Source: Mesorhizobium loti
Lineage (GTDB): Bacteria; Pseudomonadota; Alphaproteobacteria; Rhizobiales; Rhizobiaceae
Direction: 5' to 3'
Assembly: GCF_001510895.1 (NCBI RefSeq)
Contig: NZ_LPWA01000175.1
Span: 62,001 to 126,000, forward strand
DNA length: 64,000 nt
The position numbers and the translations under genes were made by a program. The notes under the pieces were generated by a model, which saw only the letters and a list, made by a program, of their open reading frames with translations, had not been told where the DNA came from and made no database searches. Of this stretch, positions 37,191 through 47,100 are shown in pieces (the first letter of the stretch is position 1; each line of letters starts with the position of its first letter).

Positions 37191-39011
37191 ATGGCGCCGC
37201 CACTCCTCAATCTCGACGGCATAAAACTGACCTTCGGCGGCACGCCGCTGCTCGACGGCGCCGCGCTCAGCGCTTCCGCCGGCGAGAAGATCGCGCTGGT
37301 CGGCCGCAATGGTTCCGGCAAGTCGACGCTGCTCAAGATCGCTGCCGGGCTGATCGAGCCGCAGGACGGCGAGGTTTTCCGCCAGCCTTCGGCGACCGTC
37401 CGCTACCTGCCGCAGATGCCCGACATGGATGGCTTCGCCAGCGTGCGCGCCTATGTCGAGGCAGGGCTCGGCCCGGCCGACGATCCGCATCGCGCCACCT
37501 ATCTGATGGAGCACCTCGACCTCACCGGCGAGGAACAGCCGGGCGACCTTTCCGGCGGCGAGGCAAGACGCGCCGCGCTTGCCCGCGTCATGGCGCCGGA
37601 ACCCGATATCCTGCTGCTCGACGAGCCGACCAATCATCTCGACCTGTCGGTCATCGAATGGCTGGAAGAAGAACTTGCCCGCACCTCGTCCGCCGTGATC
37701 CTGATCTCGCACGACCGCCGCTTTCTCGAGCGCGTCTCGCGTGCCACGGTCTGGCTCGACCGCGGCCAGACGCGGCGGCTCGACAAGGGGTTCGCGCATT
37801 TCGAGGAATGGCGCGATCAGGTGCTGGAAGAAGAAGAGCGCGAACAGCACAAGCTCGGCCGGCAGATCGTGCGCGAGGAGCATTGGCTGCGCTATGGCGT
37901 GACCGCCAGGCGCAAGCGCAACATGCGCCGCCTCGGCGAGTTGCAGGCCATGCGCCAGCGCTTCCGCAGCCATCGCGGCACCGAAGGCACGGCGACCATG
38001 GTGGCGAGCGACGCCGCCGAATCCGGCAAGCTGGTGATCGAGGCCAAGGCCATCGAGAAGAGTTTTGGCGACCTCACCGTGGTCAAGGGATTTTCGACCC
38101 GCATCCAGCGTGGCGACCGTGTCGGCCTGGTTGGTCCGAACGGCGTCGGCAAAACGACTCTTCTGAAAATGCTGACCGGCGAGCTGGTCCCGGACGCAGG
38201 CTCAGTGCGGCTCGGCGCCAATCTGGAGATCGCGACGCTCGACCAGAAGCGCGAGGCCGTCGACCCGCAGGAGACGCTGGCGCATTATCTGACCGACGGA
38301 CGCGGCGAGAACCTTCTGGTCAATGGCGAGCAGCGCCACGTCGTCTCCTACATGAAGGATTTTTTGTTCAAGCCGGAGCAGGCGCGCACGCCGGTGCGCG
38401 AGCTTTCGGGCGGCGAGCGCGCGCGACTGCTGCTGGCGCGCGTACTGGCGCGGCCGGCGAACCTTTTGGTGCTGGATGAGCCGACCAACGATCTCGACAT
38501 GGAGACGCTGGAACTGCTGCAGGAGCTGGTCGCCGGCTTTGCCGGAACCGTCATCCTGGTCAGCCACGACCGCGATTTCCTCGACCGCACCGTCACCAGC
38601 GTGATCGCGCCGGACGGCGGCGGCCGTTGGATCGAATATGCCGGCGGCTATTCGGACATGCTGGCGCAGCGCGGCGGCTCCAGGCTGGCAGACCGCAAGG
38701 CAAGGCCGAAAGCGGAAGCCGCTGAGGCAAGCGCCGGGTCGAAGGCTGAACAGGCCGCCTCGAAAGGTCCGGCCAAGAAACTCTCGTTCAAGCAGAAATT
38801 CGCGCTGGAATCCCTGCCGAAGAAGATCGAGGCGGTGACGGCCTCGATCTCGCGGCTGGAGAACAACATCGCCGACCCGTCCTTCTACGAACGCGACCCG
38901 GCCTCGTTCCAGAAGACCATTGCCGCGCTGGACAAGGAGCGCACCACGCTGGCAGCGCTTGAGGAAGAGTGGCTGGAACTGGAAATGCTGCGGGAAGAGA
39001 TGGAAGGCTGA
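37191..39011 (+). CDS. ABC-F family ATPase (Uup-like)
   Basis: 606 residues with two ATPase cassettes. The first has Walker A GRNGSGKST (38-46) and LSGGEARRAALARV; the second has GPNGVGKTT and LSGGERARLLLARV; both have LLLDEPTNHLD/LVLDEPTNDLD. The inter-domain linker and a C-terminal coiled coil (EAVTASISRLENNIADPSFYERDP...LEEEWLELEMLREEMEG) match Uup, a ribosome- and DNA-junction-associated ABC-F protein, not a transporter. There are no membrane spans. The start codon directly follows the stop of the kinase gene. Confidence 0.9.
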   Translation: MAPPLLNLDGIKLTFGGTPLLDGAALSASAGEKIALVGRNGSGKSTLLKIAAGLIEPQDGEVFRQPSATVRYLPQMPDMDGFASVRAYVEAGLGPADDPHRATYLMEHLDLTGEEQPGDLSGGEARRAALARVMAPEPDILLLDEPTNHLDLSVIEWLEEELARTSSAVILISHDRRFLERVSRATVWLDRGQTRRLDKGFAHFEEWRDQVLEEEEREQHKLGRQIVREEHWLRYGVTARRKRNMRRLGELQAMRQRFRSHRGTEGTATMVASDAAESGKLVIEAKAIEKSFGDLTVVKGFSTRIQRGDRVGLVGPNGVGKTTLLKMLTGELVPDAGSVRLGANLEIATLDQKREAVDPQETLAHYLTDGRGENLLVNGEQRHVVSYMKDFLFKPEQARTPVRELSGGERARLLLARVLARPANLLVLDEPTNDLDMETLELLQELVAGFAGTVILVSHDRDFLDRTVTSVIAPDGGGRWIEYAGGYSDMLAQRGGSRLADRKARPKAEAAEASAGSKAEQAASKGPAKKLSFKQKFALESLPKKIEAVTASISRLENNIADPSFYERDPASFQKTIAALDKERTTLAALEEEWLELEMLREEMEG

Positions 39012-39033
39012 GCGCCGAACAGCGCCTGCTCGT

Positions 39034-39070
39034 TGTCGCGACAAGGAAATGCGCATATAGTATACGCATA
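39034..39070 (+). promoter_or_regulatory. ccdAB promoter with overlapping operator
   Basis: Candidate -35 TTGTCG (39034-39039) and -10 TATAGT (39057-39062) with a 17-base spacer. The -35 is within the perfect palindrome TTGTCGCGACAA (39034-39045). The -10 is within an imperfect dyad, ATGCGCATA and TATACGCAT halves (39050-39070). This is the arrangement expected for autorepression by the CcdA-CcdB complex. Confidence 0.55.
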
Positions 39071-39084
39071 TTGCGGAGGCCATC

Positions 39085-39327
39085 ATGCGCAAGATTGCCG
39101 CAAACGCGGTCCGTCAGCCGGCAAACCTATCGATCGATTCGCAGCTCATGAAGGAAGCAAAGGGGCTCAATGTGAACATGTCCCGTGCTGCCGAAGCCGG
39201 GATTGCCGAAGCCGTATCTGCCGAGAAGACGCGCCTGTGGAAGCTCGAAAACCGCGCCACCATGGACGCCTGGAATGACTATGTCGAGAAGCATGGCATT
39301 CCGCTCAAAGAACATCGGCAGTTCTGA
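39085..39327 (+). CDS. ccdA: CcdA-type antitoxin
   Basis: 80 residues. N-terminal ribbon-helix-helix (AVRQPANLSIDSQLMKEAKGLNVNMSRAAEAGIAEAV) for DNA binding, and a C-terminal toxin-binding tail with the family sequence LWKLENRATMDAWNDYVEKHG. It neutralises CcdB and represses the operon. GGAGG is 7 bases before the ATG. Its stop overlaps the ccdB start by one base (TGATG). Confidence 0.92.
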   Translation: MRKIAANAVRQPANLSIDSQLMKEAKGLNVNMSRAAEAGIAEAVSAEKTRLWKLENRATMDAWNDYVEKHGIPLKEHRQF

Positions 39328-39628
39328 TGGCGCGCTATGCGTCTTCGCCGCCGGCGGCATAGAAGGCGCCTACCTTCTCGACGTTCAGTCCGATCTGCTC
39401 GACAACTTCAAGACACGAGTGGTCGTTCCGCTTCTGCCGCTCTCGTCAGCGCCTCCGCCTATGCGGAAGCTGCACCCAGTCTTCGAAATCAACGGGCGGA
39501 AGCTGGTCATGGCCACCCATCTGATCGCCACCGTGGCCGCGACCGAGCTCGCTGAGAACAGAACCAATCTCGCGAACCATCACGACGAGATTGTCGCGGC
39601 GCTCGACATGCTATTTCAAGGCTTCTGA
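39327..39628 (+). CDS. ccdB: CcdB-type gyrase-poison toxin, frame broken near 39340
   Basis: 100 residues after one correction, the normal CcdB length. CcdB traps DNA gyrase. Seen: M-A-R-Y at the start, then one missing base, then VFAAGGIEGAYLLDVQSDLLDNFKTRVVVPLLP, with PPMRKLHPVFEINGRKLVMATHLIATV and the C-terminal LDMLFQGF. TATGCGTC should be TAT-GNC-GTC. Without correction the frame stops after 11 codons, leaving an antitoxin without a toxin. Confidence 0.85.
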
Positions 39629-39649
39629 ACCACCGGCGACGCGTCGCCC

Positions 39650-41457
39650 TCAGCCCGACGTCTTGGCCGCCCAAGCCTTCAGCGCCTCGTCGAAGACCTT
39701 CTCGCCGGGAATGCCCTTTTCCATCGTGAGCAGCGCCCGGCGTCCGGTCTTGTAGACCACCGGCACGTCGATCCAGGACTGCCCCCTGAGCAGCGTCAGG
39801 TTGGCGTCCTCGTCGGCCTTGGTGTCGTTGAGCGCGACGAGGAAGAAGCCGTCGGCGATCTTGGCCGGGATTCCGATCAGCGGGCTGCCGGCGTCCTGCT
39901 CCGAACTCTTCATGGCGATGCGCAGGATGTTGTCGACGCCGCCGCCGTCAAACCCTTCCGGCGTCAGGAAGATCATCTCGATGATGTGACTGGCCGGCAG
40001 GGTCTGGTCGGTGTTGCGCCGGATCGTCATGCGGAGCTGGATGTCCTTGCCGGGGATTGTCGCCTCGGCGCGGATCGCCGGCTCCGGCGGCAGGTCGCCG
40101 CCCGGCGATTCCTGCACCAGCGACCAGACGATGCTGCCGGGCTCTGCCGTGCCTTGCTGGGTGCTGGTGCGCTCCTCATAGAAGATCGCCTTCTGGCCGA
40201 CCGGCACGGTCGCTTGGGCCGTCGCTGGCGCAGTCCCGGATGCAGGCGGCGTTGCGCCCGCGGGGGGCGGCGTCGTGCGGCGGCAGGTGGTGTCGTGCCA
40301 GCCGCCGGCGGCGTAGCCCCCGCTACAGGGGGTGTGGTCCCGGCAGCCGGTGCAGGCGGATTGGCGGCGGCCCCGGCAGGCGCCGTTCCCCCCGCAGGCG
40401 GGGTCGCGGCCGGCGTTTGCGCAGCCGGTGGCGTGCCGGCGGCGGGTGGGGTCGCCGTCGCAGGCGCGGCCGGCGGCGGCGTGGTCAACGCGGCGACGGA
40501 TTCGCCCTCGCCGATGGTGCTCTGCCCGCCGGCTGGACCGGGATCGGTCTCCTTGCCTTCAGGCGTCAGGCGCTGGGTGAATTTCGCTGTTTCGGCTGGC
40601 TCATTGGCAGCAGCCGTGTTGTTGCCCGCGGCGGGCGGTGTAGCTGCCGTCTCGGTGGCCGGCTTTGCCGGAGCAGGCTTGACCAGAGGCTCGGTCGAGA
40701 CCGTCTTGCTGCCGCCGCCTTTCAGGCCGAGCATCGAGCTGAATGCATCCTTGTTCAACCAGATGCCGTAACCGCCCCCGCCCAGCACCAGCAACGCGAC
40801 AATCGTCGCGATCAACCCGCCATAGCTGCGCTTGCGCGGCGGCGGCCGCAGCCGCTGGAAAGTGTCTGCCGCCGGCTGCTCGTCATTGGCGAAGACATCG
40901 CTGCCGTCCTCCGGCTCGGCGGCGTTCATGCCGGGCAGGCCGACATCGTCCTCGCGCGGCGAAGGCATCGGCGGTGGTGCCGCAGGCACTTTGTGCCAGC
41001 CGCCGGGCTCCGTCTTCGTTGCGCCTTGCCAGCTTGGCTCCGTCTTTGATGCGCTCTGCCAGCTCGGTTCCGCCTTCACCGGTGCGGGTGCCGGCTTAAA
41101 AGGCTCAGGCTTGGCATCTTCGGGCTTTGCCACCGGCGGCTGCCGGACATGGCTCGGCTGGTTCTTGTTGCGGTCGATCGACGAGAAGATGTGCTCCAGC
41201 TCCGCCAGCGGATCTTCCGCAGGGACGGGCTTGGGCGCCGGAGCGGGCTTGGTATACTCCCGCTCGACGCTGGAAATCGCGTCTTCCAGCGAGCGTTTCT
41301 GTTTGCTGACGATATCGGGTGCCAACGGCGGAGAATACTCCGCGAGCTTCTTCACCAGTGCCGTACGAACGTTCTCGTAGATCCGCTTGCGAAGCTCGGA
41401 CGAGGGCTCGCCGTGCTTCTCAAGCTGCTTTTTCAGAACACTAACGAAATCTGCCAT
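39650..41457 (-). CDS. Proline/alanine-rich single-span membrane protein, frame broken near 40278
   Basis: About 602 residues after one correction. The N-terminal cytosolic region starts MADFVSVLKKQLEKHGEPSSELRKRIYENVRTALVKKL and is followed by a Pro/Lys-rich part, one membrane span near residues 215-235 (YGGLIATIVALLVLGGGGYGIWL), a long (T/A)PPAAG repeat linker, and a folded C-terminal domain (GSIVWSLVQESPGGDLPPEPAIRAEATIPGKDIQL...). GCCGCCGCACGACG should read GCCGCCGGCACGACG. The protein type is common beside purA in rhizobia; function unknown. Confidence 0.75.
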
Positions 41458-41524
41458 GCGTCAGTCGACCTGCATTCTTTCCCCGGCGTGCAAATCAGCC
41501 GTTACGCCGGGAAGGGCTGTGAAA

Positions 41525-42823
41525 CTAGTCTTGAAACGGGTCGGTCACAAGTATCGTGTCGTCCCGCTCCGGGCTGGTGGAAAGCAGCGCGACCGGGGCG
41601 CCGATCAGCTCCTCGATGTAGCGGACATATTTGACGGCTTGCGCCGGCAGATCGTTCCAGCTCCTGGCGCCGGCCGTCGTCCCCTTCCAACCTTCGAGCG
41701 TCTCATAAACCGGCTCGACGCGCGCCTGGGCGCCTTGGCTGGCCGGCAGGTAGTCGATCATCTCGCCATCGAGGCGATAGCCCGTGCAGACCTTGATCTC
41801 GTCCAGCCCGTCAAGCACGTCGAGCTTGGTGAGCGCGATGCCCTTGATGCCGTTGACGGCAACCGCCTGGCGCACCAGCACGGCATCGAACCAGCCGCAG
41901 CGGCGCTTGCGCCCGGTGACTACGCCGAATTCGTGGCCACGCGTGCCGAGGAACTCGCCGATCTCGTTCTTCTGCTCGGTCGGGAACGGGCCTTCGCCGA
42001 CGCGCGTCGTATAGGCCTTGGTGATGCCGAGCACATAACCGATCGCGCCGGGGCCGGTTCCGGAGCCGGCGGCCGCCTGTCCCGCTACTGTGTTGGACGA
42101 GGTGACGAAGGGATAGGTGCCATGGTCGATATCGAGCAGCGTGCCCTGCGCGCCCTCGAACAGGATGCGCTCGCCGGCGCGCCTTTTGTCGTCGAGCACC
42201 TTCCAGACGCGATCCATGTAAGGCAGGATCTCGCCGGCCACCGAGGTCAGTTCCTGCATGATCGCCTCATGCGTCGCCTCGGCATGGCCGAGCCCGCGGC
42301 GCAGCGCGTTGTGGTGCGTCAACAGCCTGTCGACCTTCAGGGGAAGCGTTTCCAAATCCGCCAAATCCATCACCCGGACGGCGCGCCGGCCCACTTTGTC
42401 CTCGTAGGCGGGGCCGATGCCGCGGCGGGTTGTGCCGATCTTGGTTCCGGAATTCGAGGCGGCGTCTTCACGGAATCCGTCCAGCTCCCGGTGCAGCGAT
42501 AGGATAAGCGCGGTGTTTTCGGCTATTTTCAGGCGTTCTGGCATCACGTCCACGCCCTGCTCCTTGAGCTTCGCCACCTCTGCCACGAAGGCATGCGGAT
42601 CGAAGACGACGCCGTTGCCGATGATCGACAGCTTGCCTTGCCTGACCACGCCGGACGGCAGGAGCGACAGCTTGTAGACCTTGCCGTCGACGACCAGCGT
42701 ATGACCTGCATTGTGGCCGCCCTGGAAGCGCACGACCACGTCGGCGCGTTCCGACAGCCAGTCGACGATCTTACCCTTGCCTTCGTCGCCCCATTGCGAG
42801 CCGACGACCACCACATTGGCCAT
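41525..42823 (-). CDS. purA: PurA, adenylosuccinate synthetase
   Basis: 432 residues. It joins IMP and aspartate with GTP to make adenylosuccinate in AMP synthesis. Signature WGDEGKGKIVDWL (P-loop, residues about 10-22), GGHNAGHT, GTTRRGIGPAYEDK, and GVVTGRKRRCGWFD are all present. AAGGGAA lies 8 bases before the ATG. Monocistronic as far as can be seen. Confidence 0.96.
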   Translation of the reverse strand: MANVVVVGSQWGDEGKGKIVDWLSERADVVVRFQGGHNAGHTLVVDGKVYKLSLLPSGVVRQGKLSIIGNGVVFDPHAFVAEVAKLKEQGVDVMPERLKIAENTALILSLHRELDGFREDAASNSGTKIGTTRRGIGPAYEDKVGRRAVRVMDLADLETLPLKVDRLLTHHNALRRGLGHAEATHEAIMQELTSVAGEILPYMDRVWKVLDDKRRAGERILFEGAQGTLLDIDHGTYPFVTSSNTVAGQAAAGSGTGPGAIGYVLGITKAYTTRVGEGPFPTEQKNEIGEFLGTRGHEFGVVTGRKRRCGWFDAVLVRQAVAVNGIKGIALTKLDVLDGLDEIKVCTGYRLDGEMIDYLPASQGAQARVEPVYETLEGWKGTTAGARSWNDLPAQAVKYVRYIEELIGAPVALLSTSPERDDTILVTDPFQD

Positions 42824-43040
42824 GTTCTTTTCCCTTGAGATGCCGCCTTGGCGGCTTGAAACGACAGGCCTCTATAGCCTCATGCGCGGGCCGATGCGAC
42901 CCTTTCTTTGACGTCGAAACCACCCCTGCGCGCAACAGACCAGGCACAACAAATTCCGGCTTTCGCATCATTTACTTGGTCTGGCCGCAGCACTAGGCCG
43001 GCTTCGATCTTCGAACGCGCCTTCCGCGCCGGATTAAGCG

Positions 43041-43979
43041 ATGCATCGAGCCGCCTATCTGTTCCTTCTCTCCACCATGCTGCTGTGGGGCGGCAATTCC
43101 GTGGCGGGCAAGCTTGCCGTCGGCCATGTGTCGCCGATGACGCTGGTTTTCCTGCGCTGGGTGTTGGCCGTGCTGATCATGCTGCCCGTCGGCTGGCGGA
43201 CGTTTCGCGAGGACTGGCCCGAGCTGCGCCGCCATTGGCGGCTGCTTGCCGGCCTGGGCGCCTGCGGCTTCACGATCTTCAACGTCATCTTCTACACGGC
43301 ATTGAACTACACGACGGCCATCAATGTCTCGATCGAGCAGGCCGCCATACCGATCGTCATCATTCTTGCCAATTTCGTGCTGTTCCGGCTGCACGTGCAG
43401 CGACTGCAGATCGTCGGCGTCGCGCTGACCATCGTCGGTGTCGCCCTCACCGCGAGCCACGGCGATCTCGGCCAGTTGCTGAAGCTCGATCTCAACTTCG
43501 GCGACGCGATCATGCTCGTCGCGGTTCTCTGCTACAGCCTCTATTCGGTGGGGCTGCGCCTGAAGCCGGCCATCCGCTGGCAAAGCCTCATGCTGGCCTT
43601 GTCGTTCGCCGCGCTTTTGACCTCGGTGCCCTTCTTTGCCTGGGAAGTGGCGGCGGGCCGCGTCATCGTCCCGGATGCGCGCGGATGGGCGGTCGCGTTC
43701 TACACCGCGCTCGGCGCCTCCGTCGTCTCGCAGATCTTCTACATCAGGGCCAATGAACTGATCGGCGCCAATCGCGCCGGGCTGTTCATCAATCTGGTGC
43801 CGATCTTCGGCACGCTGCTCTCGGTGCTGATCGTCGGCGAGCAGTTTCAGTTCTACCAGGGTCTAGCGCTTGCGCTCGTGCTCGGGGGCATCGCGCTCGC
43901 CGAATACAGTGGCAGAAGGGCAACCGTGCCGGCGTCGCGCTCGCCTTCGCTGAATATGTCAGGCAGCACCCAGAAATAG
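43041..43979 (+). CDS. EamA/DMT-family transporter
   Basis: 312 residues with ten predicted membrane helices in two EamA halves (MLLWGGNSVAGKLAVGHVSPMTLVFLRW; VLCYSLYSVGLRLKPAIRWQ...). Drug/metabolite exporters of this type move amino acids or nucleotide-derived compounds; the substrate here is unknown. It is divergent from purA and convergent with serA, with a shared terminator. Confidence 0.88.
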   Translation: MHRAAYLFLLSTMLLWGGNSVAGKLAVGHVSPMTLVFLRWVLAVLIMLPVGWRTFREDWPELRRHWRLLAGLGACGFTIFNVIFYTALNYTTAINVSIEQAAIPIVIILANFVLFRLHVQRLQIVGVALTIVGVALTASHGDLGQLLKLDLNFGDAIMLVAVLCYSLYSVGLRLKPAIRWQSLMLALSFAALLTSVPFFAWEVAAGRVIVPDARGWAVAFYTALGASVVSQIFYIRANELIGANRAGLFINLVPIFGTLLSVLIVGEQFQFYQGLALALVLGGIALAEYSGRRATVPASRSPSLNMSGSTQK

Positions 43980-44010
43980 CGGCCTCGTCGGATAGAGATC
44001 TGATGTATCA

Positions 44011-44043
44011 AAACGCCCCGCTTGCTGCAGCAGGTGGGGCGTT
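44011..44043. terminator. Bidirectional terminator, EamA gene and serA
   Basis: AACGCCCC pairs with GGGGCGTT around a loop that itself pairs (CTGCAGCAG). On the minus strand the stem runs into TTTTG. It lies between two convergent stops. Confidence 0.75.
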
Positions 44044-44058
44044 GCCATTTCAGACCCT

Positions 44059-45660
44059 TCAGACGCCGCCGACATCGAAGTGCAGCGGCTTGGCCGAGTC
44101 GATGGACTCGTGCGCCCGCAATTGGTCGAGCACCTTTTCCGGGAAGGGCGCATCGAGATAGAGCAGCGCGATCGCATCGCCGCCCGGCCGGTTGCGGCCG
44201 AGCTGGAAGTTGGCGATGTTGACGCCGTTCTCGCCGCAGACGGTGCCGAGCAGGCCGATGATGCCGGGCGCATCCGCATTGGTCGTGTAGAGCATGTGCT
44301 GGCCGACCTCGGCATCGAGGTTGATGCCCTTGATCTGGATAAAGCGCGGCTTGTGGTCGGAGAAGCAAGTGCCGGCGATCGAGCGCGTCATATGCTCGGT
44401 CTTGACGGTGAGCTTGATGTAGCCGTCGAAGACGCCCGATTTGTCACGCTTGACCTCGGCAACGATGATGCCGCGCTCCTTCACCATGATCGGCGCCGAC
44501 ACCATGTTGACGTCCGAGACCTGCGGCCGGATCAGGCCGGCAAGGGTAGCGCTCACCAGCGCGCGCGTGTTCATCGTCGCGGTCGAGCCGTCGAACAGGA
44601 TCTCGACCTCCTTGATCGGATCCTCGGTGACCTGGCCGACGAAGGCGCCGAGCACCTCGGCGAGCTTGACGAAGGGTTTCAGCCGCGGCGCTTCCTCGGC
44701 CGTGATCGAAGGCATGTTGATGGCGTTGGAGACGGCGCCCTTGATCAGGTAGTCCGACATCTGCTCGGCGACCTGCAGGGCGACATTCTCCTGCGCCTCG
44801 GTGGTCGAGGCGCCGAGATGCGGTGTTGCCACGACATTCTCCATGCCGAACAGCGCGTTGTTCTCCGCGGGCTCCACCTCGAACACATCGATGCCGGCAC
44901 CGGCCACCTTACCGTTCTTCAGCGCCGCGACCAGGTCGGCCTCGACGACCAGCCCGCCGCGCGCGCAATTGATGATGCGCACGCCGTTCTTCATCTTGGC
45001 GATCGCAGCCGCGTCGATGATGTTGCGCGTCTTGTCGGTCAGCGGCGTGTGCAGCGTGATGAAGTCGGCGCGGGCGAAGAGCTCGTCGAGCTCGACCTTC
45101 TCGACACCGAGCTCTTCGGCGCGGCTGTCCGACAGGAACGGATCGAAGGCAATCACATGCATCTTCAGGCCGACGCCGCGCGTCGCGACGATCGAGCCGA
45201 TATTGCCGCAGCCGACGACGCCCAGCGTCTTGCCGGTGATCTCGATGCCCATGAAGCGGTTCTTCTCCCACCTGCCGGCATGCGTCGAGGCGTTGGCCTC
45301 CGGGATCTGGCGGGCCAGCGCGAAGATCATCGCGACGGCGTGCTCTGCCGTGGTGATCGAATTGCCGAAGGGCGTGTTCATCACGATGATGCCCCTGCGG
45401 CTTGCCGCCGGGATGTCAACATTGTCGACGCCGATGCCGGCGCGGCCGACGACTTTGAGCCTAGCGGCGGCATTGATCAGCTTCTCGGTGACCTTGGTCG
45501 CCGAGCGGATGGCGAGGCCGTCATACTGGCCGATGACTTCGAGCAGCTTTTCCTTGTCCTTGCCGAGATCGGGCAGGTAGTCGACCTCGATGCCGCGATC
45601 CTTGAAGATCTGCACGGCGGTGGTTGAAAGTTTATCCGAAACGAGAACGCGGGGCGCCAT
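44059..45660 (-). CDS. serA: SerA, D-3-phosphoglycerate dehydrogenase
   Basis: 533 residues. First step of serine synthesis, oxidising 3-phosphoglycerate with NAD. NAD loop GVVGCGNIG, HTPLTDKTRN, catalytic Arg in NCARGGLV, Glu in DVFEVEP, His in TPHLGAST. The additional allosteric-substrate-binding and C-terminal ACT domains (HMLYTTNADAPGIIGLLGTVCGENGVNI) make it the long type, open to serine feedback. AAGGAGG precedes 45660. It lies 70 bases after serC, in one operon. Confidence 0.95.
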   Translation of the reverse strand: MAPRVLVSDKLSTTAVQIFKDRGIEVDYLPDLGKDKEKLLEVIGQYDGLAIRSATKVTEKLINAAARLKVVGRAGIGVDNVDIPAASRRGIIVMNTPFGNSITTAEHAVAMIFALARQIPEANASTHAGRWEKNRFMGIEITGKTLGVVGCGNIGSIVATRGVGLKMHVIAFDPFLSDSRAEELGVEKVELDELFARADFITLHTPLTDKTRNIIDAAAIAKMKNGVRIINCARGGLVVEADLVAALKNGKVAGAGIDVFEVEPAENNALFGMENVVATPHLGASTTEAQENVALQVAEQMSDYLIKGAVSNAINMPSITAEEAPRLKPFVKLAEVLGAFVGQVTEDPIKEVEILFDGSTATMNTRALVSATLAGLIRPQVSDVNMVSAPIMVKERGIIVAEVKRDKSGVFDGYIKLTVKTEHMTRSIAGTCFSDHKPRFIQIKGINLDAEVGQHMLYTTNADAPGIIGLLGTVCGENGVNIANFQLGRNRPGGDAIALLYLDAPFPEKVLDQLRAHESIDSAKPLHFDVGGV

Positions 45661-45730
45661 GGCGGCCTCCTTCAAAAATGGAAATGATCCGTTTGGGGAT
45701 CGGCGGCCCGAAGGCCGCCGTGAAATGATC

Positions 45731-46905
45731 TCAGGCCGCTGCCTTCAGCGACGCCTTCTGCGTGGCGAAGGCCCAGTCGAGCCAGGGCAGCATCGCTTCG
45801 AGATCGGAGGTCTCGACGGTCGCGCCGCACCAGATGCGCAGGCCGGGCGGCGCGTCGCGATAGGAGCCGATGTCGTAGGCGACACCCTCCTTGTCGAGCG
45901 CCGAGACGATGCCCTTGGCGAACGCCGCCTGATCGTCGGCGTCGAGCGCCGCGACTTGGCTGTCGGTGAAGGACAGGCAGACCGACGTGTTCGAGCGCGT
46001 CGCCGGATCGACGGCGAGATGGCCGAGCCATGGTGAATTGTCCACGAACCGGTCGAGCACCGCGGCGTTGGCGTCGGCGCGGGCGATCAGCGCATCGAAC
46101 CGCCGATCGACTTCGCCCAGCGAAGGGCATCGAGATAATCCTCGACGCACAGCATCGACGGCGTGTTGATGGTCTCGCCCTTGAAGATGCCCTCGATCAG
46201 CTTGCCACCCGAGGTCAGGCGGAAGATCTTCGGCAGCGGCCAGGCCGGCTTGTAGGTTTCCAGCCGCTCGACGGCGCGAGGGCTGAGGATCAGCATGCCA
46301 TGCGCGCCCTCGCCGCCCAGCACTTTTTGCCAGGAGAAGGTGACGACATCGAGTTTTTCGAAGTCGAGCCTTTGCGCAAAGGCGGCCGAGGTCGCGTCGC
46401 AGATGGTCAGGCCCTTGCGACCGGCCGGAATGAAATCGCCGTTTGGCACACGCACGCCGGAGGTCGTGCCGTTCCAGGTGAAGACCACGTCGCGGTCGAA
46501 ATCGATCTTTGTCAGATCGGGCAGCTCGCCGTAGCCGGCTTCGAACTTGCGTATGTCGGCGAGCTTGAGCTGCTTGACGACGTCGGTCACCCAGCCGGAA
46601 CCAAAGCTTTCCCAGGCGACCATATCGACGCCGCGCTCGCCGAGCAGCGACCACAGCGCCATCTCGACCGCGCCGGTATCGGATGCCGGTACGATGCCGA
46701 TACGGTAGTCGGCCGGAACCTTGAGGATTTCGCGCGTCAGCTCGATCGCCTGTTCGAGCTTGCTCTTGCCGATCTTGGCGCGATGGGAGCGTCCGAGCGC
46801 GGCGGCTTTCAGCGCCTCGCCCGACCAGCCGGGGCGTTTTGCGCAAGGACCTGAGGAGAAATTGGGATTTGCCGGACGGAGTCCGGGCTTGGTAAGCGTC
46901 GTCAT
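45731..46905 (-). CDS. serC: SerC, phosphoserine aminotransferase, frame broken near 46100
   Basis: 391 residues after one correction. PLP enzyme of serine synthesis, converting 3-phosphohydroxypyruvate to phosphoserine; this is the rhizobial long type. Seen: NPNFSSGPCAKRPGW, GIVPASDTGAVEMALW, active Lys in TFSWQKVLGGEGAHGM, and NTPSMLCVEDYLDALRWAKSIGG. The break follows: GGCGGTTCGATGCG needs one base to give GG-FDALIARADANAAVLDRF. As SerC is required for serine synthesis, a sequence error is likely. A short leader of serC type precedes it. Confidence 0.9.
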
Positions 46906-46910
46906 CGTGG

Positions 46911-46958
46911 TCTATCCTTCCAGATAGTGGCCCCTCGTTGGGGAGGGGTGGCCCACGG
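46911..46958 (-). ncRNA. serC-type leader RNA element
   Basis: On the minus strand two hairpins lie directly before serC: CCCCTC-CCCAAC-GAGGGG, then CTATC-TGGAAG-GATAG, the second carrying the ribosome site GGAAGG. Spacing, location before a serC-serA operon and the short leader match the serC RNA motif described for alphaproteobacteria. The ligand of that motif is not established. Family match is from memory. Confidence 0.6.
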
Positions 46959-46961
46959 ACG

Positions 46962-46990
46962 GCGATATGCTTTCAGCCTTCCGGCGTCAA
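46962..46990 (-). promoter_or_regulatory. Candidate serC promoter
   Basis: On the minus strand TTGACG (46990-46985), a 17-base spacer, then TATCGC (46967-46962). Transcription would start just upstream of the two leader hairpins, giving a leader of about 50 bases. Confidence 0.5.
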
Positions 46991-47100
46991 GAGCAAAGTT
47001 TTTGTCGCTGGCGGGATATTCGTCAGGTTTTTCACTACACGGTGAAACGACAACGGCGGACCGTTGGATCCGCCGTCGACATTTTCCTGGCCGATGCCGA

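Noticed and set aside
44080..45627. 515-codon plus-strand frame opposite serA
   Set aside because: Shadow of the complete serA gene; rich in Arg/Asp/Gly/Val as expected from the complement of coding DNA.
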